From NCBI RefSeq assembly GCF_003856495.1, contig NZ_CP034118.1:1282001-1346000 (forward strand): DNA of 64,000 nucleotides. Direction: 5' to 3'. The stretch is from Staphylospora marina (GTDB lineage Bacteria; Bacillota; Bacilli; Thermoactinomycetales; Thermoactinomycetaceae). Below the pieces are notes generated by a model. That model did not search any database, was not told the DNA's origin, and saw nothing but the letters and a program-made list of their open reading frames with translations. The position numbers were made by a program, and so were the translations under genes. Shown piece by piece: positions 17,169 to 25,679 of this stretch (position 1 is the stretch's first letter; every line of letters begins with the position of its first letter).

Positions 17169-18035
17169 GTGAAGCGTGTGACGACCCGAACGCTGATGCG
17201 CATGAAACAGGAACAAGAACCGATCGCCATGATCACGGCCTATGATTATCCGACGGCGAAAATCGCCGAGGAGGCCGGGGCTGACATTTTGTTGGTCGGC
17301 GATTCGTTGGGAATGGTGGTGTTGGGATACGACTCCACCATTCCGGTGACTTTGGAAGACATGTTGCACCACACCAAAGCGGTGACCCGGGGGGCCTCGC
17401 GGGCGATGGTGGTGGCGGACATGCCGTTCATGACCGCTCATTTGTCCGGAGACGAGACGCTTCGCGCGGCTGCCCGTCTGATGCAGGAGGGCGGGGCGTA
17501 CGGTGTGAAGTTGGAAGGCGGAGAAACCGTCTTGTCCAATGTGGAACGGTTGGTTTCCGCCGGAATCCCGGTGATGGGACATCTCGGCCTCACCCCGCAA
17601 TCGGTCAATCAGTTGGGCGGTTACCGGATCCAGGGGAGAGATGAACAGGCGGCCAGAAAGCTGCTGGAAGATGCCAAGCGGCTGGAGGAGGCGGGGGTCT
17701 TCTCGCTGGTGCTGGAGTGCGTGCCGGAAGAGCTGGCGCAGTTGGTGACCGAACAACTGTCCGTGCCGGTCATCGGAATCGGGGCGGGGCGGCATTGTGA
17801 CGGACAAGTGCTGGTGTATCATGATTTGTTGGCCATTCCCGGCGGTTGGCATCCGTCTTTCGTGAAGGTGTACCGGGAAGCGGGCCGGGTGATGCGTGAG
17901 GGCATTTCCGAATATGTGCGGGAAGTGAAAGAACGTCGTTTTCCGGAAGAGGGCCATTTCACCCGTGTGACGGGAGAGTGGCTGACGGATCTGTACGGTG
18001 GAAAAAAGGAGAAAGAGACGAATGAAACTCATTGA
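17169..18035 (+). CDS. panB: 3-methyl-2-oxobutanoate hydroxymethyltransferase
   Basis: 288 residues. First committed enzyme of pantothenate synthesis, adding a hydroxymethyl group from methylene-THF to 2-oxoisovalerate. The metal and substrate residues sit in VGDSLGMVVLGYDSTIPVT (about 43-61), GVKLEGG (about 116) and VIGIGAGRHCDGQ (about 202-214). GTG 17169 has AAGGAGG at 11 bases; the frame extends to 17019 through the leader hairpin without a site. First gene of panBCD, overlapping panC by 14 bases. Confidence 0.96.
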   Translation: MKRVTTRTLMRMKQEQEPIAMITAYDYPTAKIAEEAGADILLVGDSLGMVVLGYDSTIPVTLEDMLHHTKAVTRGASRAMVVADMPFMTAHLSGDETLRAAARLMQEGGAYGVKLEGGETVLSNVERLVSAGIPVMGHLGLTPQSVNQLGGYRIQGRDEQAARKLLEDAKRLEEAGVFSLVLECVPEELAQLVTEQLSVPVIGIGAGRHCDGQVLVYHDLLAIPGGWHPSFVKVYREAGRVMREGISEYVREVKERRFPEEGHFTRVTGEWLTDLYGGKKEKETNETH

Positions 18036-18879
18036 TACTGTCCGGCAACTCAGACGGGAATTGAAACCTCATCGCGCGCGGACGGTGGGCTTCGTCCCCA
18101 CGATGGGGTATCTGCATGAGGGGCATCTCAGCTTGGTGAAACGCGCGAAGGCGGAGTGCGACGTGGTGGTAATGTCCATCTTCGTCAATCCTCTTCAATT
18201 CGGCCCCAATGAAGATTTTGACCGGTATCCCCGGGATTTGGAGAGGGATGCGGCACTGGCCCGGGAAGCGGGGGTGGATGTTCTTTTCCATCCTTCCGTC
18301 CGGGAGATGTATCCCGAACCGATGTTGACGCGGGTGGAAGTGAGTGAAATCACGGATCGGCTGTGCGGAGTGTCCCGTCCCGGGCACTTTGCCGGGGTGG
18401 CCACGGTCGTGACGAAGCTCTTCAACATCGTTCAACCGGACCGGGCTTATTTCGGCTTGAAAGACGCCCAGCAAGTGGCGGTGATCCAAAAAATGGTCCG
18501 GGATCTGCATATTCCGGTGGAAATCGTTCCGTGCGAGACCGTTCGCGAGCCGGACGGATTGGCGATGAGTTCGCGCAACGTGTATCTGTCTCCCGAAGAA
18601 CGCGAAAAGGCACGGATCCTCAGCCGTTCGCTGTTTGAAGCCCGTGACGGATGGTCAAGCGGCGAGTTGGACACCCCGGAAGAGATGACGGAATTTGTCC
18701 GGAAGAGAATTTCCTCGGTACCGGACGCGGACATCGATTATGTGGAGACGTGGAGTTGGCCGGATCTCAAACCCCTCGGTACGCTGCACGACGGGAAATT
18801 CATCGTGGCGGTGGCCGTAAGGTTCGGGAAAACCCGGCTGATCGACAACTTGCTGTTTGACGCAAAGGAGGAACGATGA
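18022..18879 (+). CDS. panC: pantoate--beta-alanine ligase
   Basis: 285 residues of pantothenate synthetase, which uses ATP to condense pantoate and beta-alanine. Signature PTMGYLHEGHLSLVKRA (about 27-43) with the HxGH of class I synthetases, FGLKDAQQVAVI, and the KMSKS-like AMSSRNVYLSPEER (about 182-195). ATG 18022 has AAAAGGAG upstream and overlaps the panB end; panD follows within 4 bases, so the three genes are one translationally linked operon. Confidence 0.96.
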   Translation: MKLIDTVRQLRRELKPHRARTVGFVPTMGYLHEGHLSLVKRAKAECDVVVMSIFVNPLQFGPNEDFDRYPRDLERDAALAREAGVDVLFHPSVREMYPEPMLTRVEVSEITDRLCGVSRPGHFAGVATVVTKLFNIVQPDRAYFGLKDAQQVAVIQKMVRDLHIPVEIVPCETVREPDGLAMSSRNVYLSPEEREKARILSRSLFEARDGWSSGELDTPEEMTEFVRKRISSVPDADIDYVETWSWPDLKPLGTLHDGKFIVAVAVRFGKTRLIDNLLFDAKEER

Positions 18880-18882
18880 GAG

Positions 18883-19266
18883 ATGTTTCGCACCATGATG
18901 AAAGCGAAGATCCATCGCGCCACCGTCACGGAAGCCAATCTGAATTACGTGGGCAGCATCACCATTGATGAAGAAATCCTCCGGATGGTGGACATACTGC
19001 CCAACGAAAAGGTGCAAATCGTCAACAACAACAACGGAGCCCGTTTTGAAACCTACGTGATCCCCGGGGAAAGGGGAAGCGGCGTCATCTGTCTCAACGG
19101 GGCGGCGGCGCGACTCGTCCAACCCGGAGACAAAGTGATCATCATTTCCTATGCCATGATGGACGAATCCGAGATTCGCGCCCATCGTCCCAAAATCGCC
19201 ATCATGGATGACGATAACCGAGTGGTTCAGTTGATCGGTGAAGAAGAGCACGCCACCGTTTTGTGA
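18883..19266 (+). CDS. panD: aspartate 1-decarboxylase precursor
   Basis: 127 residues, the normal pro-enzyme length. It makes beta-alanine from aspartate, supplying panC. Self-cleavage occurs between Gly24 and Ser25 in YVGSIT, giving the pyruvoyl group. [13 protein letters not shown] and [10 protein letters not shown] are conserved. ATG 18883 lies 16 bases after the panC AAAGGAGG site and 3 bases after the panC stop. The operon ends at a good terminator 80 bases on. Confidence 0.96.
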   Translation: MFRTMMKAKIHRATVTEANLNYVGSITIDEEILRMVDILPNEKVQIVNNNNGARFETYVIPGERGSGVICLNGAAARLVQPGDKVIIISYAMMDESEIRAHRPKIAIMDDDNRVVQLIGEEEHATVL

Positions 19267-19346
19267 CGGGCAAGCTCTTTTCCCGACGGTCGGACGGCCG
19301 GTCCGTTTTCCGCCTGTCCGGTTTTCAAATGCATCCACACTCTTGG

Positions 19347-19377
19347 CCCTCCCGGGTTTGTCCGGGAGGGTTTTGTT
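19347..19377 (+). terminator. intrinsic terminator after panBCD
   Basis: CCCTCCCGG / CCGGGAGGG stem followed by TTTTGTTTT. Confidence 0.88.
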
Positions 19378-19445
19378 TTGGAATGAAGCGGTTCCTGCGG
19401 GAACATACTTTTCGTGACATGACCGGACGGGCGGAGGGGATGAAA

Positions 19446-20819
19446 ATGTTGCACAATGAGTGGTTGAAACAGATGGACGGTCAGCTGCGGGAAATCGAAA
19501 ACGGTTATCCCGGATGTCCTTCATCGGAAAGACCCAAATGGAGAAAGAAACTGATGCGGCTGAAGGAAGCCTGTGACCGGATGCTTCATGCCTGGGCGTC
19601 GGCGGAAGAGCGGATCGCCGCATTGCTGGCGGAGCATCCCGAACTGTCCGAAGAAGCATTGGAGACCGACGAAGTATGGATCAGCGATGCTTCAGTCAGA
19701 CGGTTTCGGCAGGCACAGGGATATTACGGGCTCACCATGTACAGAGAAGCGGAAAAGCTGCTGGGAAAGCTGGTGGAACATGAGCCGGATTTCCTGTTGG
19801 GACGCTTGTATCTTGGATTGACACTGTTCCAGTCAGGAAAAACGGAGGAAGCGGAAACGCAGTTCAGATTGGTGGCGGAAACGGCGGATGCCGCTCCGTT
19901 TGTCGGATTTGCGAGACACATGCTCGGATGCGTGGCCGTCAGGACGGGAGACGACCGCCGGGCGATCCGCGAATTTTCCAAGGCAGCGGAACTGTGTCCC
20001 GACGACGCGGACAGCCGGTTCAATTTGGGGGCATGCCATTATCGCCTGGGAGAATACCATGAAGCGATTCCCCGGTTTTATGAGGCCATATCTCTTCATG
20101 AGGATGATTGGGAAGCGATGTACTACCTTTCCGCCTGTTACCGGGAGGCCCGCCTTTGGGAAAGCGTCATGTTCTGGCGCATGGCCAGTTACGAAAAGGC
20201 GAACCATCCCGCCATCATCGAGAGCATTGCTCACGACTGGGAGGAAATGGGGCATCCCGAGGAGGCGCTCAAATGGTATCACCGTCTCCTGGAAGCCGAT
20301 CCGAAGTGTCCGGGGGCGTATCATGGCATCGCTTGGAATTTGTGGGCAGGCGGAAACCGCGGGGAAGCCTTTATGTGGTTGAAAAAGGGGCTGTCTCTGT
20401 TTCCGGACGACCCGGGTCTCCTGTTCACCCACGCATGGCTTTCGCTGTCCGAAGGAGATCTCGACCGGGCAGAAAAATCGCTGGCCAAGTTGGCTGACAT
20501 CCCGGATCTGGAACCGTTTTGGCTGGCGGCCCGTTCCCGGCTGTCCGCGGATATCGGGGAAACGAGCGGTGCCATTGAAACAGCGGAGCGGTTGATCAAC
20601 ATGGACAAACGGGAGTTCCGGGCCATGGGACATTACCAGAAGGGGAGGATTCTGCTTGAATCCGGAAACACCCGGCAAGCGGCGGATCATTTCCGGATGG
20701 CCGGTCAACTGATGCCTCACTGGCGGGATCCTCTGTTTTTTGAAGGCGTTTGTCATCTGGCGGAGGGAAAACCGGAAGTGATCAGAGAGCGTTTGGGGGA
20801 ACTGATTCCGCTGAAGTGA
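19446..20819 (+). CDS. tetratricopeptide repeat protein
   Basis: 457 residues made mostly of TPR-type helical pairs. Repeats are recognisable at about 95-130 (YYGLTMYREAEKLLGKLVE), 130-165, 205-240 (ADSRFNLGACHYRLGEYHEA), 275-310, 310-345 and onward to the end. It has no signal peptide or membrane segment, so it is probably a cytosolic scaffold. ATG 19446 sits 6 bases after CGGAGGGG; an in-frame ATG 19440 touches that site and is unlikely. ku follows after 13 bases, so they may be co-transcribed. Partner unknown. Confidence 0.8.
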   Translation: MLHNEWLKQMDGQLREIENGYPGCPSSERPKWRKKLMRLKEACDRMLHAWASAEERIAALLAEHPELSEEALETDEVWISDASVRRFRQAQGYYGLTMYREAEKLLGKLVEHEPDFLLGRLYLGLTLFQSGKTEEAETQFRLVAETADAAPFVGFARHMLGCVAVRTGDDRRAIREFSKAAELCPDDADSRFNLGACHYRLGEYHEAIPRFYEAISLHEDDWEAMYYLSACYREARLWESVMFWRMASYEKANHPAIIESIAHDWEEMGHPEEALKWYHRLLEADPKCPGAYHGIAWNLWAGGNRGEAFMWLKKGLSLFPDDPGLLFTHAWLSLSEGDLDRAEKSLAKLADIPDLEPFWLAARSRLSADIGETSGAIETAERLINMDKREFRAMGHYQKGRILLESGNTRQAADHFRMAGQLMPHWRDPLFFEGVCHLAEGKPEVIRERLGELIPLK

Positions 20820-20832
20820 GGAGTGATGGGAC

Positions 20833-21654
20833 GTGCATACCATGTGGAAAGGCTCCATCAGCTTCGGTTTGGTCAACATCCCGGTCAAGATGTATGCGGC
20901 CACCGAAGAAAAAGATGTCAGATTCCGATACCTGCACCGGGAATGCCGGACTCCGGTCAAAAACGTGCGCATGTGTCCCAATTGCGACCGGCAAGTGCCT
21001 TGGGGCGAAGTGGTGCGGGGATATGAATACGAAGAAGGAAGATTTGTGGTTTTGGAAGATGAAGACTGGGCGGCCCTTGCCCCGGCGAACAACAAGGCCA
21101 TAGAAATCATCGATTTCGTGGAGCTCAAGGAGATTGACCCGGTCTATTTCAACAAAACTTACTATCTGGGAGCGCAGGATGCCAACAACAAGGCTTATGC
21201 CCTTCTCAGAGAGGCGCTGATTCGCACCGGGAAAATCGGCGTGGCCCGCATCACGATCCGCAGCAAGGAACAATTGGCCGTCGTTCGCGTGTACGGCGAT
21301 TGTCTCGTAATGGAAACGATTTTCTATCCGGATGAGGTACGGGATGTGAAGCAAGTTCCGTTTGTTCCGGAAACACACGAGCTGAATGAGAAGGAATTGA
21401 CGATGGCCGTTCAGTTGATCGAACAGCTGTCCGTGCCTTTCGATCCCGCCGCGTACCGGGATGAGTACAGAAACGCGGTGGAAGACGTTCTCCGGAAAAA
21501 GATTTCCGATGAAAAAGTGGTGGAAGCACCGGTCCGGAAGACCGAAAATGTGGTCGATCTCATGGAAGCGTTGCAGGCGAGCCTGGATGCCGCCCGGAAA
21601 ACAAAAACGTCCGGCAGGAAAAAACCGGCCGCCAAAAAGAAAGCGACCTCGTAA
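20833..21654 (+). CDS. ku: non-homologous end joining protein Ku
   Basis: 273 residues, typical bacterial Ku. MWKGSISFGLVNIPVKMY (about 4-21), the CRTPV...CPNC element (about 38-52), and RITIRSKEQLAVVR (about 139-152) are family signatures. The last 40 residues form a Lys-rich tail (KTKTSGRKKPAAKKK), commonly involved in DNA binding and recruiting LigD. GTG start with GAGGAGTGATGG upstream. The LigD ligase and polymerase parts are separate genes 12 kb downstream (32994, 34524); together they would repair double-strand breaks, in Bacillus notably in spores. Confidence 0.95.
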   Translation: MHTMWKGSISFGLVNIPVKMYAATEEKDVRFRYLHRECRTPVKNVRMCPNCDRQVPWGEVVRGYEYEEGRFVVLEDEDWAALAPANNKAIEIIDFVELKEIDPVYFNKTYYLGAQDANNKAYALLREALIRTGKIGVARITIRSKEQLAVVRVYGDCLVMETIFYPDEVRDVKQVPFVPETHELNEKELTMAVQLIEQLSVPFDPAAYRDEYRNAVEDVLRKKISDEKVVEAPVRKTENVVDLMEALQASLDAARKTKTSGRKKPAAKKKATS

Positions 21655-21698
21655 TAGATGTAAACGCGTTTTGCCCTGGTTCGGGATCCGAAGTGACA

Positions 21699-22046
21699 TC
21701 AAGGGGTTTCTTTTTCCGGGATCCAGTATCGAAGCACGGATTCCTGACCGGTGGGGATTTTTTCGGTCAACCGGCCTTCCGCGTCATACCGGTATTCATA
21801 TTCCTTCCAGTGTTCAACCACCCAATGCCCGTCGCTTGAAACGTTGTCCTCTTTCCGGGCGGGGATTTCCTTCACCGAGACGCGTTCGGTTTGGATTTCG
21901 CTCCGGGGAATCATGTCCGCGGGCTTGGCCTGGGATGCCACTTCTTTCGGCAAAACGACCAGCCGTGATCCCGCAATCAGGGAAAGCAGCATGAGGTTGG
22001 CGGCCGCGAGCGTGCCGCCCAACATCAATGTCACCCGGTTTCTCAT
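21699..22046 (-). CDS. hypothetical membrane-anchored protein, 115 residues
   Basis: One N-terminal membrane helix (about 6-28, LMLGGTLAAANLMLLSLIAG) and an 85-residue hydrophilic outer part ending in a beta-rich YEYRYDAEGRLTEKI segment that resembles a single RHS/YD-type strand pair (weak). ATG 22046 follows CGGAGGTGG. It is the last gene on this strand after the coiled-coil operon, but separated from it by a terminator, so it has its own transcript. Family not recognised. Confidence 0.6.
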   Translation of the reverse strand: MRNRVTLMLGGTLAAANLMLLSLIAGSRLVVLPKEVASQAKPADMIPRSEIQTERVSVKEIPARKEDNVSSDGHWVVEHWKEYEYRYDAEGRLTEKIPTGQESVLRYWIPEKETP

Positions 22047-22141
22047 GGGTTCCACCTCCGTCCGAATAGCGGCTCCTATGAATCTTATGTAAGCGTGGAC
22101 GTGAATATCAGCCGAAAGACGGACGGACGCCGATGAAGGCA

Positions 22142-22169
22142 AAAACAGACCGCCGGAGCCCGGCGGTCC
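22142..22169 (-). terminator. terminator of the coiled-coil operon
   Basis: On the minus strand GACCGCCGG / CCGGCGGTC with a 3-base loop followed by TGTTTTTG, 28 bases after the stop of the 56-residue gene. Confidence 0.8.
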
Positions 22170-22196
22170 GTTTCATGTTTGGGGATCCGATCGGCC

Positions 22197-22367
22197 CTAA
22201 CCGTCCAACCATACGCCGATCATGACCAAGATCATGTAAGCCACGGCAATTCCGGTCATGCGGATCAAATGGGGGATGACGGGGTTTCCGCGAAACCAGT
22301 CGCGGAGCGCAAGGACGGTCATGCCGAGGATTCCGGTCAACGCCACCCAATAGAGCCATCCAAACAT
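22197..22367 (-). CDS. small membrane protein, 56 residues
   Basis: A short gene with an AAGGAG site 7 bases before its ATG. The product has two hydrophobic helices (about 3-20, LYWVALTGILGMTVLAL, and 36-53, MTGIAVAYMILVMIGVW) joined by a charged loop RDWFRGN. It is 22 bases downstream of the coiled-coil operon on the same strand and shares its terminator, so it is probably the last gene of that operon. No family recognised. Confidence 0.6.
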   Translation of the reverse strand: MFGWLYWVALTGILGMTVLALRDWFRGNPVIPHLIRMTGIAVAYMILVMIGVWLDG

Positions 22368-22389
22368 GAGGTTCTCCTTTCCTTGTTGT

Positions 22390-22917
22390 TCAGGGCAGCA
22401 AGCCCAGCCAGGCCAGTTTCCCGTTGAGGATCCGAAACTGTCTGACGGTTTCGTCCGTGAGGGATGCCAGGTCTTTCAACCATTTGTCTTCCTTGGCGGT
22501 TTGTTCGGACACGGTTCGGGCGACGGGAGAGAGTTGGCGATGGAGGTCGGAGATCGACGCCAATTCTTTGGACATGTTGTCCGCGTGATGATGCCATGTT
22601 TCCAGGTTGGCGACGATGCGCTTCTCACTCCCGACCACCCGTGCAATCCCGCTGTTCATGCTGCGGAGAGTTTGTTCGGTTGATTGCAGGTTTTCATTGA
22701 TGGTTTCCATCAGGTCGGTGGTTCGCGACAGGGAGAGCAGAACCGAATTGGTTTCCTTGGACAGTTCACGGGCCCGTATGATATGTTCGCTCACTCGCTG
22801 CACGGTTTGGTTGGTTTGGTTCTGGATCCGGGTTTGCAGAATCATGCCCCAGACAAAGAGTCCGAGAAGAGCGAGTTGCAGCGAAATCCAGATCCATGTG
22901 GAAACGGGTTGTTTCAT
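22390..22917 (-). CDS. membrane-anchored coiled-coil protein (gene 5 of operon)
   Basis: 175 residues: one N-terminal membrane helix (about 8-26, WIWISLQLALLGLFVWGMI) and a long heptad-rich segment (about 30-150) without cysteine. No signalling or catalytic domain is visible. Its ATG overlaps the stop of the previous gene by 4 bases. Like its four upstream neighbours it resembles the periplasmic helix of chemoreceptor-type proteins in composition, but has no cytosolic output domain. Function unknown. Confidence 0.72.
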   Translation of the reverse strand: MKQPVSTWIWISLQLALLGLFVWGMILQTRIQNQTNQTVQRVSEHIIRARELSKETNSVLLSLSRTTDLMETINENLQSTEQTLRSMNSGIARVVGSEKRIVANLETWHHHADNMSKELASISDLHRQLSPVARTVSEQTAKEDKWLKDLASLTDETVRQFRILNGKLAWLGLLP

Positions 22918-23792
22918 TGCTTTTTCCCTCCGAGTCCGAGAAGCGGAGAAAGGAGTGAGTCGAGCAAATCGGTGATGAGATTTCCGCCTTCTTCCGGCAT
23001 CTCAGGTTCCAAGAGCCCGGGGATTTCAATCGGAATGGGCAATTTCGGCTTGAGCGGAAGAAGGGATTGTTTTCCGTTTTGCGGTTGATCGGGACTTTTC
23101 GGCTTGTCGGGCGGAGCGGGGGGCTCGGTTTTCTTCAAATGGTCGATGGCTTCGGGAATTCTCGAGAAATATTGCATGTTTTCCGCGGATTTGTCCAGTT
23201 CCGCAATCAACGAGTCCATTTTCCCGTTCATGCTCTGACTCGTTTTTCCGATGGATCCGGTCAACTCCGACATGGTTTTCATGTGCTTCAATGTCTCGTC
23301 CATGTTTTTGACGATGGCATTGCTTTGTCCGGACGCTTTTTGGATTTGTTCGCCCGTTTTCGATTGTTGTTCGATGATCTTGTTCATCCATTCATTGGCG
23401 GTGTTGTTTCCGGAATGTTGGCGGTCAAGTTCCTGACGGATGCGTTCATGTGTCTGAAGCTGGGCCCCCAGCAATTGTTTTTGCCGGTCCACCGTCTGCA
23501 TCCGGTCATTCGCCCTGGCCACTTCCTGATGGAGGAGCGCCGTGTTTTCCGCCATTTTGTTCGTCAGACCGGACAAATTGTCAAAAGCGGAAAGGATGTT
23601 GAGCGATGCCAGTTGAGGCAGGAGCTGCTTTTCGGACCATGCCGGGGAGATTGCAAGCAGAATCGCAGGCAGGATCATCCCGGCGCAAAAAACGGCTTTT
23701 TTTGCGGAAAATCCCGCAAGCCCGAAGCGGGAGGCGAGTTTCCGCCATTTGCGCAACAGGTCTTGAAGGGGGATCCCCGGGAGATTTTTCAT
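22914..23792 (-). CDS. membrane-anchored coiled-coil protein with Pro-rich tail (gene 4 of operon)
   Basis: 292 residues. A basic cytosolic N-terminus (about 1-32), one membrane helix (about 33-50, AVFCAGMILPAILLAIS), a long coiled coil (about 60-205), then a Pro/Lys spacer (EPPAPPDKPKSPDQPQ) and a Leu-rich hydrophobic C-terminus (LLDSLLSPLLGLGG) that could pack on the membrane or another subunit. ATG 23792 has AAAGGAGG upstream; it overlaps both neighbours by 4 bases (ATGA). The largest member of the set; no family recognised. Confidence 0.72.
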   Translation of the reverse strand: MKNLPGIPLQDLLRKWRKLASRFGLAGFSAKKAVFCAGMILPAILLAISPAWSEKQLLPQLASLNILSAFDNLSGLTNKMAENTALLHQEVARANDRMQTVDRQKQLLGAQLQTHERIRQELDRQHSGNNTANEWMNKIIEQQSKTGEQIQKASGQSNAIVKNMDETLKHMKTMSELTGSIGKTSQSMNGKMDSLIAELDKSAENMQYFSRIPEAIDHLKKTEPPAPPDKPKSPDQPQNGKQSLLPLKPKLPIPIEIPGLLEPEMPEEGGNLITDLLDSLLSPLLGLGGKKQ

Positions 23793-24319
23793 TGCGTGGA
23801 ACCTCCTTTCTCCGGGATCCAATCCGTTTTTCGGTTGATACTCTTGAGCTCCGAGTTGATGTTCCCTTGGATCGACTTCATGTTCCCCAGCGTGGATTCC
23901 ACTTTCCGGTGGGCATCTCTCATGGAAGCGAGACGGTTCAATCGGTCTCCGAGCAAGTTCCGGATTTGCTCCAGCTCCCGGACGGTGCCTGCCGTTTGGT
24001 CGCCGACACGCGAAACGGTTTGATTGATGGAGGACACCACGGAGTCCAGCCGTTTCCATTCCCGCTCCATGTTCCGGGTTTGATCCAGCAATGTCGTGAT
24101 TTTCCGGCTCAGCGCCGCCGTTTTTTCCTCCATGTTCCGGATCTGGTCCAGCTGCTCGTTGACTTTTTCCGATTTGCCCGTGGATTCGCGGAGCAGTTGT
24201 TCCAGCTCGACCGATTTTTCGGCAAGTCGGGCCTGTACGGACAGACTGAGCCAAGTGTTTCCGACCAACAGGACGAGAATGAGCGTCAACAGAATCCTGA
24301 GACCGCCGGAGAAATTCAC
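23789..24319 (-). CDS. membrane-anchored coiled-coil protein (gene 3 of operon)
   Basis: 176 residues: membrane helix at about 7-27 (LRILLTLILVLLVGNTWLSL) and coiled coil to about 150 (repeated L-x2-I/L spacing, e.g. QIRNMEEKTAALSRKITTLL). ATG overlaps the previous stop and its own stop overlaps the next ATG, so translation is coupled along the operon. No cysteine and no known domain. Confidence 0.72.
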   Translation of the reverse strand: MNFSGGLRILLTLILVLLVGNTWLSLSVQARLAEKSVELEQLLRESTGKSEKVNEQLDQIRNMEEKTAALSRKITTLLDQTRNMEREWKRLDSVVSSINQTVSRVGDQTAGTVRELEQIRNLLGDRLNRLASMRDAHRKVESTLGNMKSIQGNINSELKSINRKTDWIPEKGGSTQ

Positions 24320-24828
24320 GGCAGATTCACCTCCGGTGTTTTCCGGTTCATGTTTCGGGCGGCTGCGAGAATTCGCTCAAGATGTTGACGCTCCCGGTCG
24401 CTGACCGATGCCAGCCGGGAAAGCAGTTGTTCCAGTTGATTCAGATGCGGGGACATGTCTTCGAGGGCCGTTTTCACTTCATGAAGCCGACGCCCGGAAA
24501 GGGCGGATGAGTGTGCCAATTGTACGTTCAGCGCCAGGTTGTCGGTGTGTTTGTCCAAGATCTCCGAAAGCAAGGTCAGCGATTCCTCGGCATGTGTCGA
24601 CGTCCGGTCCAAAGATTCCTCCATTTCCGTCAGGGTCCGGTTGATGCCGGGCAGCTCCCCGCTGTTGGAAATCATCCGGTCCTGAATAAGAATCAGTTCC
24701 TGCAGCAAATCGATGTTTTGTTCCATGTCCTCGTCGATTTTTTTCAGCTCTCTGGTCATGCTGAGACTGGTGACGAGAAATCCGCTGATCAACAGGATTC
24801 CGATGGTTCCGAGAAATTTTTTGAACAC
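24316..24828 (-). CDS. membrane-anchored coiled-coil protein (gene 2 of operon)
   Basis: 170 residues: membrane helix at about 5-24 (FLGTIGILLISGFLVTSLSM) and coiled coil to about 160. The segment MSPHLNQLEQLLSRLASVSD resembles the C-terminal helix of the other members. GTG start with GAGGAAAC upstream, 16 bases after the previous stop. Function unknown. Confidence 0.7.
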   Translation of the reverse strand: MFKKFLGTIGILLISGFLVTSLSMTRELKKIDEDMEQNIDLLQELILIQDRMISNSGELPGINRTLTEMEESLDRTSTHAEESLTLLSEILDKHTDNLALNVQLAHSSALSGRRLHEVKTALEDMSPHLNQLEQLLSRLASVSDRERQHLERILAAARNMNRKTPEVNLP

Positions 24829-24844
24829 CGTGTTTCCTCTCCCG

Positions 24845-25384
24845 TCAAGGCATCGAAGCCGCCGCTTTTTCGCTTTTTTCCGCCGCTTGTCTCAGTTTTT
24901 GCTCCAACGTGGCGTTTGCGTTCATGGCTTCGTTCAGGTGTTTTTCCGTGCCTTTGATGGCTTTGTTCAGTTCGTGGCTCATTCCGGATTGCATGGAAGC
25001 CTGTCCGGAAACGGTTTGCATGAGACCGGCCAAGGATCGGGTGAGACGGTTCCATTCCTCGCCGATTGACGCCTGTTCTCCGGTGGTGTCCCGGATGGCA
25101 GAAACAAGTTTGCCTTCGGCCGTCGCGGCCTGTTGTACGCTTTGGAGATGCTGATGCAGGTTCCGGCTCAATGCCGACTTGTCGTCGATTCGTTGCAATG
25201 CATGAAGGATGTTGGCGTGAAATTCTGCCATTCGCTCGGTGTCGTCACCGATTCTCTTCAGCTTTGCGGACAAATCCCACTTTTGGACCCATCCGGAAAC
25301 GGGGGGGATGGAAAGCAGGGAGACGGGCGTCAGCAGGAGAACGGTGCTGACCGTGACGATGAATGTCGCCTTTTTCCAACGCAT
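24845..25384 (-). CDS. membrane-anchored coiled-coil protein (gene 1 of operon)
   Basis: 179 residues: short cytosolic MRWKK, membrane helix at about 6-27, then heptad-rich helices (about 40-175) ending in an Ala/Lys-rich tail (QAAEKSEKAAASMP). ATG 25384 has AAAAAGGAGG at 9 bases, the best ribosome site of the cluster, marking it as the first gene. The frame extends 39 codons further but through A+T-rich promoter-like sequence. First of five overlapping genes of the same architecture. Confidence 0.72.
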   Translation of the reverse strand: MRWKKATFIVTVSTVLLLTPVSLLSIPPVSGWVQKWDLSAKLKRIGDDTERMAEFHANILHALQRIDDKSALSRNLHQHLQSVQQAATAEGKLVSAIRDTTGEQASIGEEWNRLTRSLAGLMQTVSGQASMQSGMSHELNKAIKGTEKHLNEAMNANATLEQKLRQAAEKSEKAAASMP

Positions 25385-25545
25385 CCGGTGAAACCTCCTT
25401 TTTGCTTCGTGAAAACCGGCTGCTCCGGACCGGCAGAGGTTTCCAAAAGTGAAATGAATGTACTTTTCAGTATAATGGAATATTGTAATAAAATAAATCA
25501 TTCTGACGGTCGACTCTTCATAAATTCAGCAGATCCCGAGAAATA

Positions 25546-25570
25546 CAAAAACCGGCTTCCGCCGGTTTTG
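25546..25570 (-). terminator. probable terminator downstream of the pseudouridine synthase gene
   Basis: AAACCGGC / GCCGGTTT stem with a 4-base loop; on the minus strand it is followed by TTTG. It lies about 110 bases after the synthase stop. Confidence 0.65.
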
Positions 25571-25639
25571 CAAGATCTGAAAAAATTCGTTGAAAATCGG
25601 TTCAAAAAGGGTGAGAAAAAGGGAAAAACGCCCCGATAC

Positions 25640-25667
25640 GGATGACAAAACCACCGTTTTGTCATCG
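25640..25667. repeat. dif-like 28-bp palindrome, copy 2
   Basis: Arms GGATGACAAAA and TTTTGTCATCG (10 of 11 positions pair) flank a 6-base centre CCACCG. The inner part TGACAAAA/TTTTGTC is identical to the palindrome 39 bases upstream of the XerS-like gene at 43971. It is 13 bases past the stop of the pseudouridine synthase and has no T-tract on either side. Confidence 0.55.
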
Positions 25668-25679
25668 ATGCCTTCTCTG

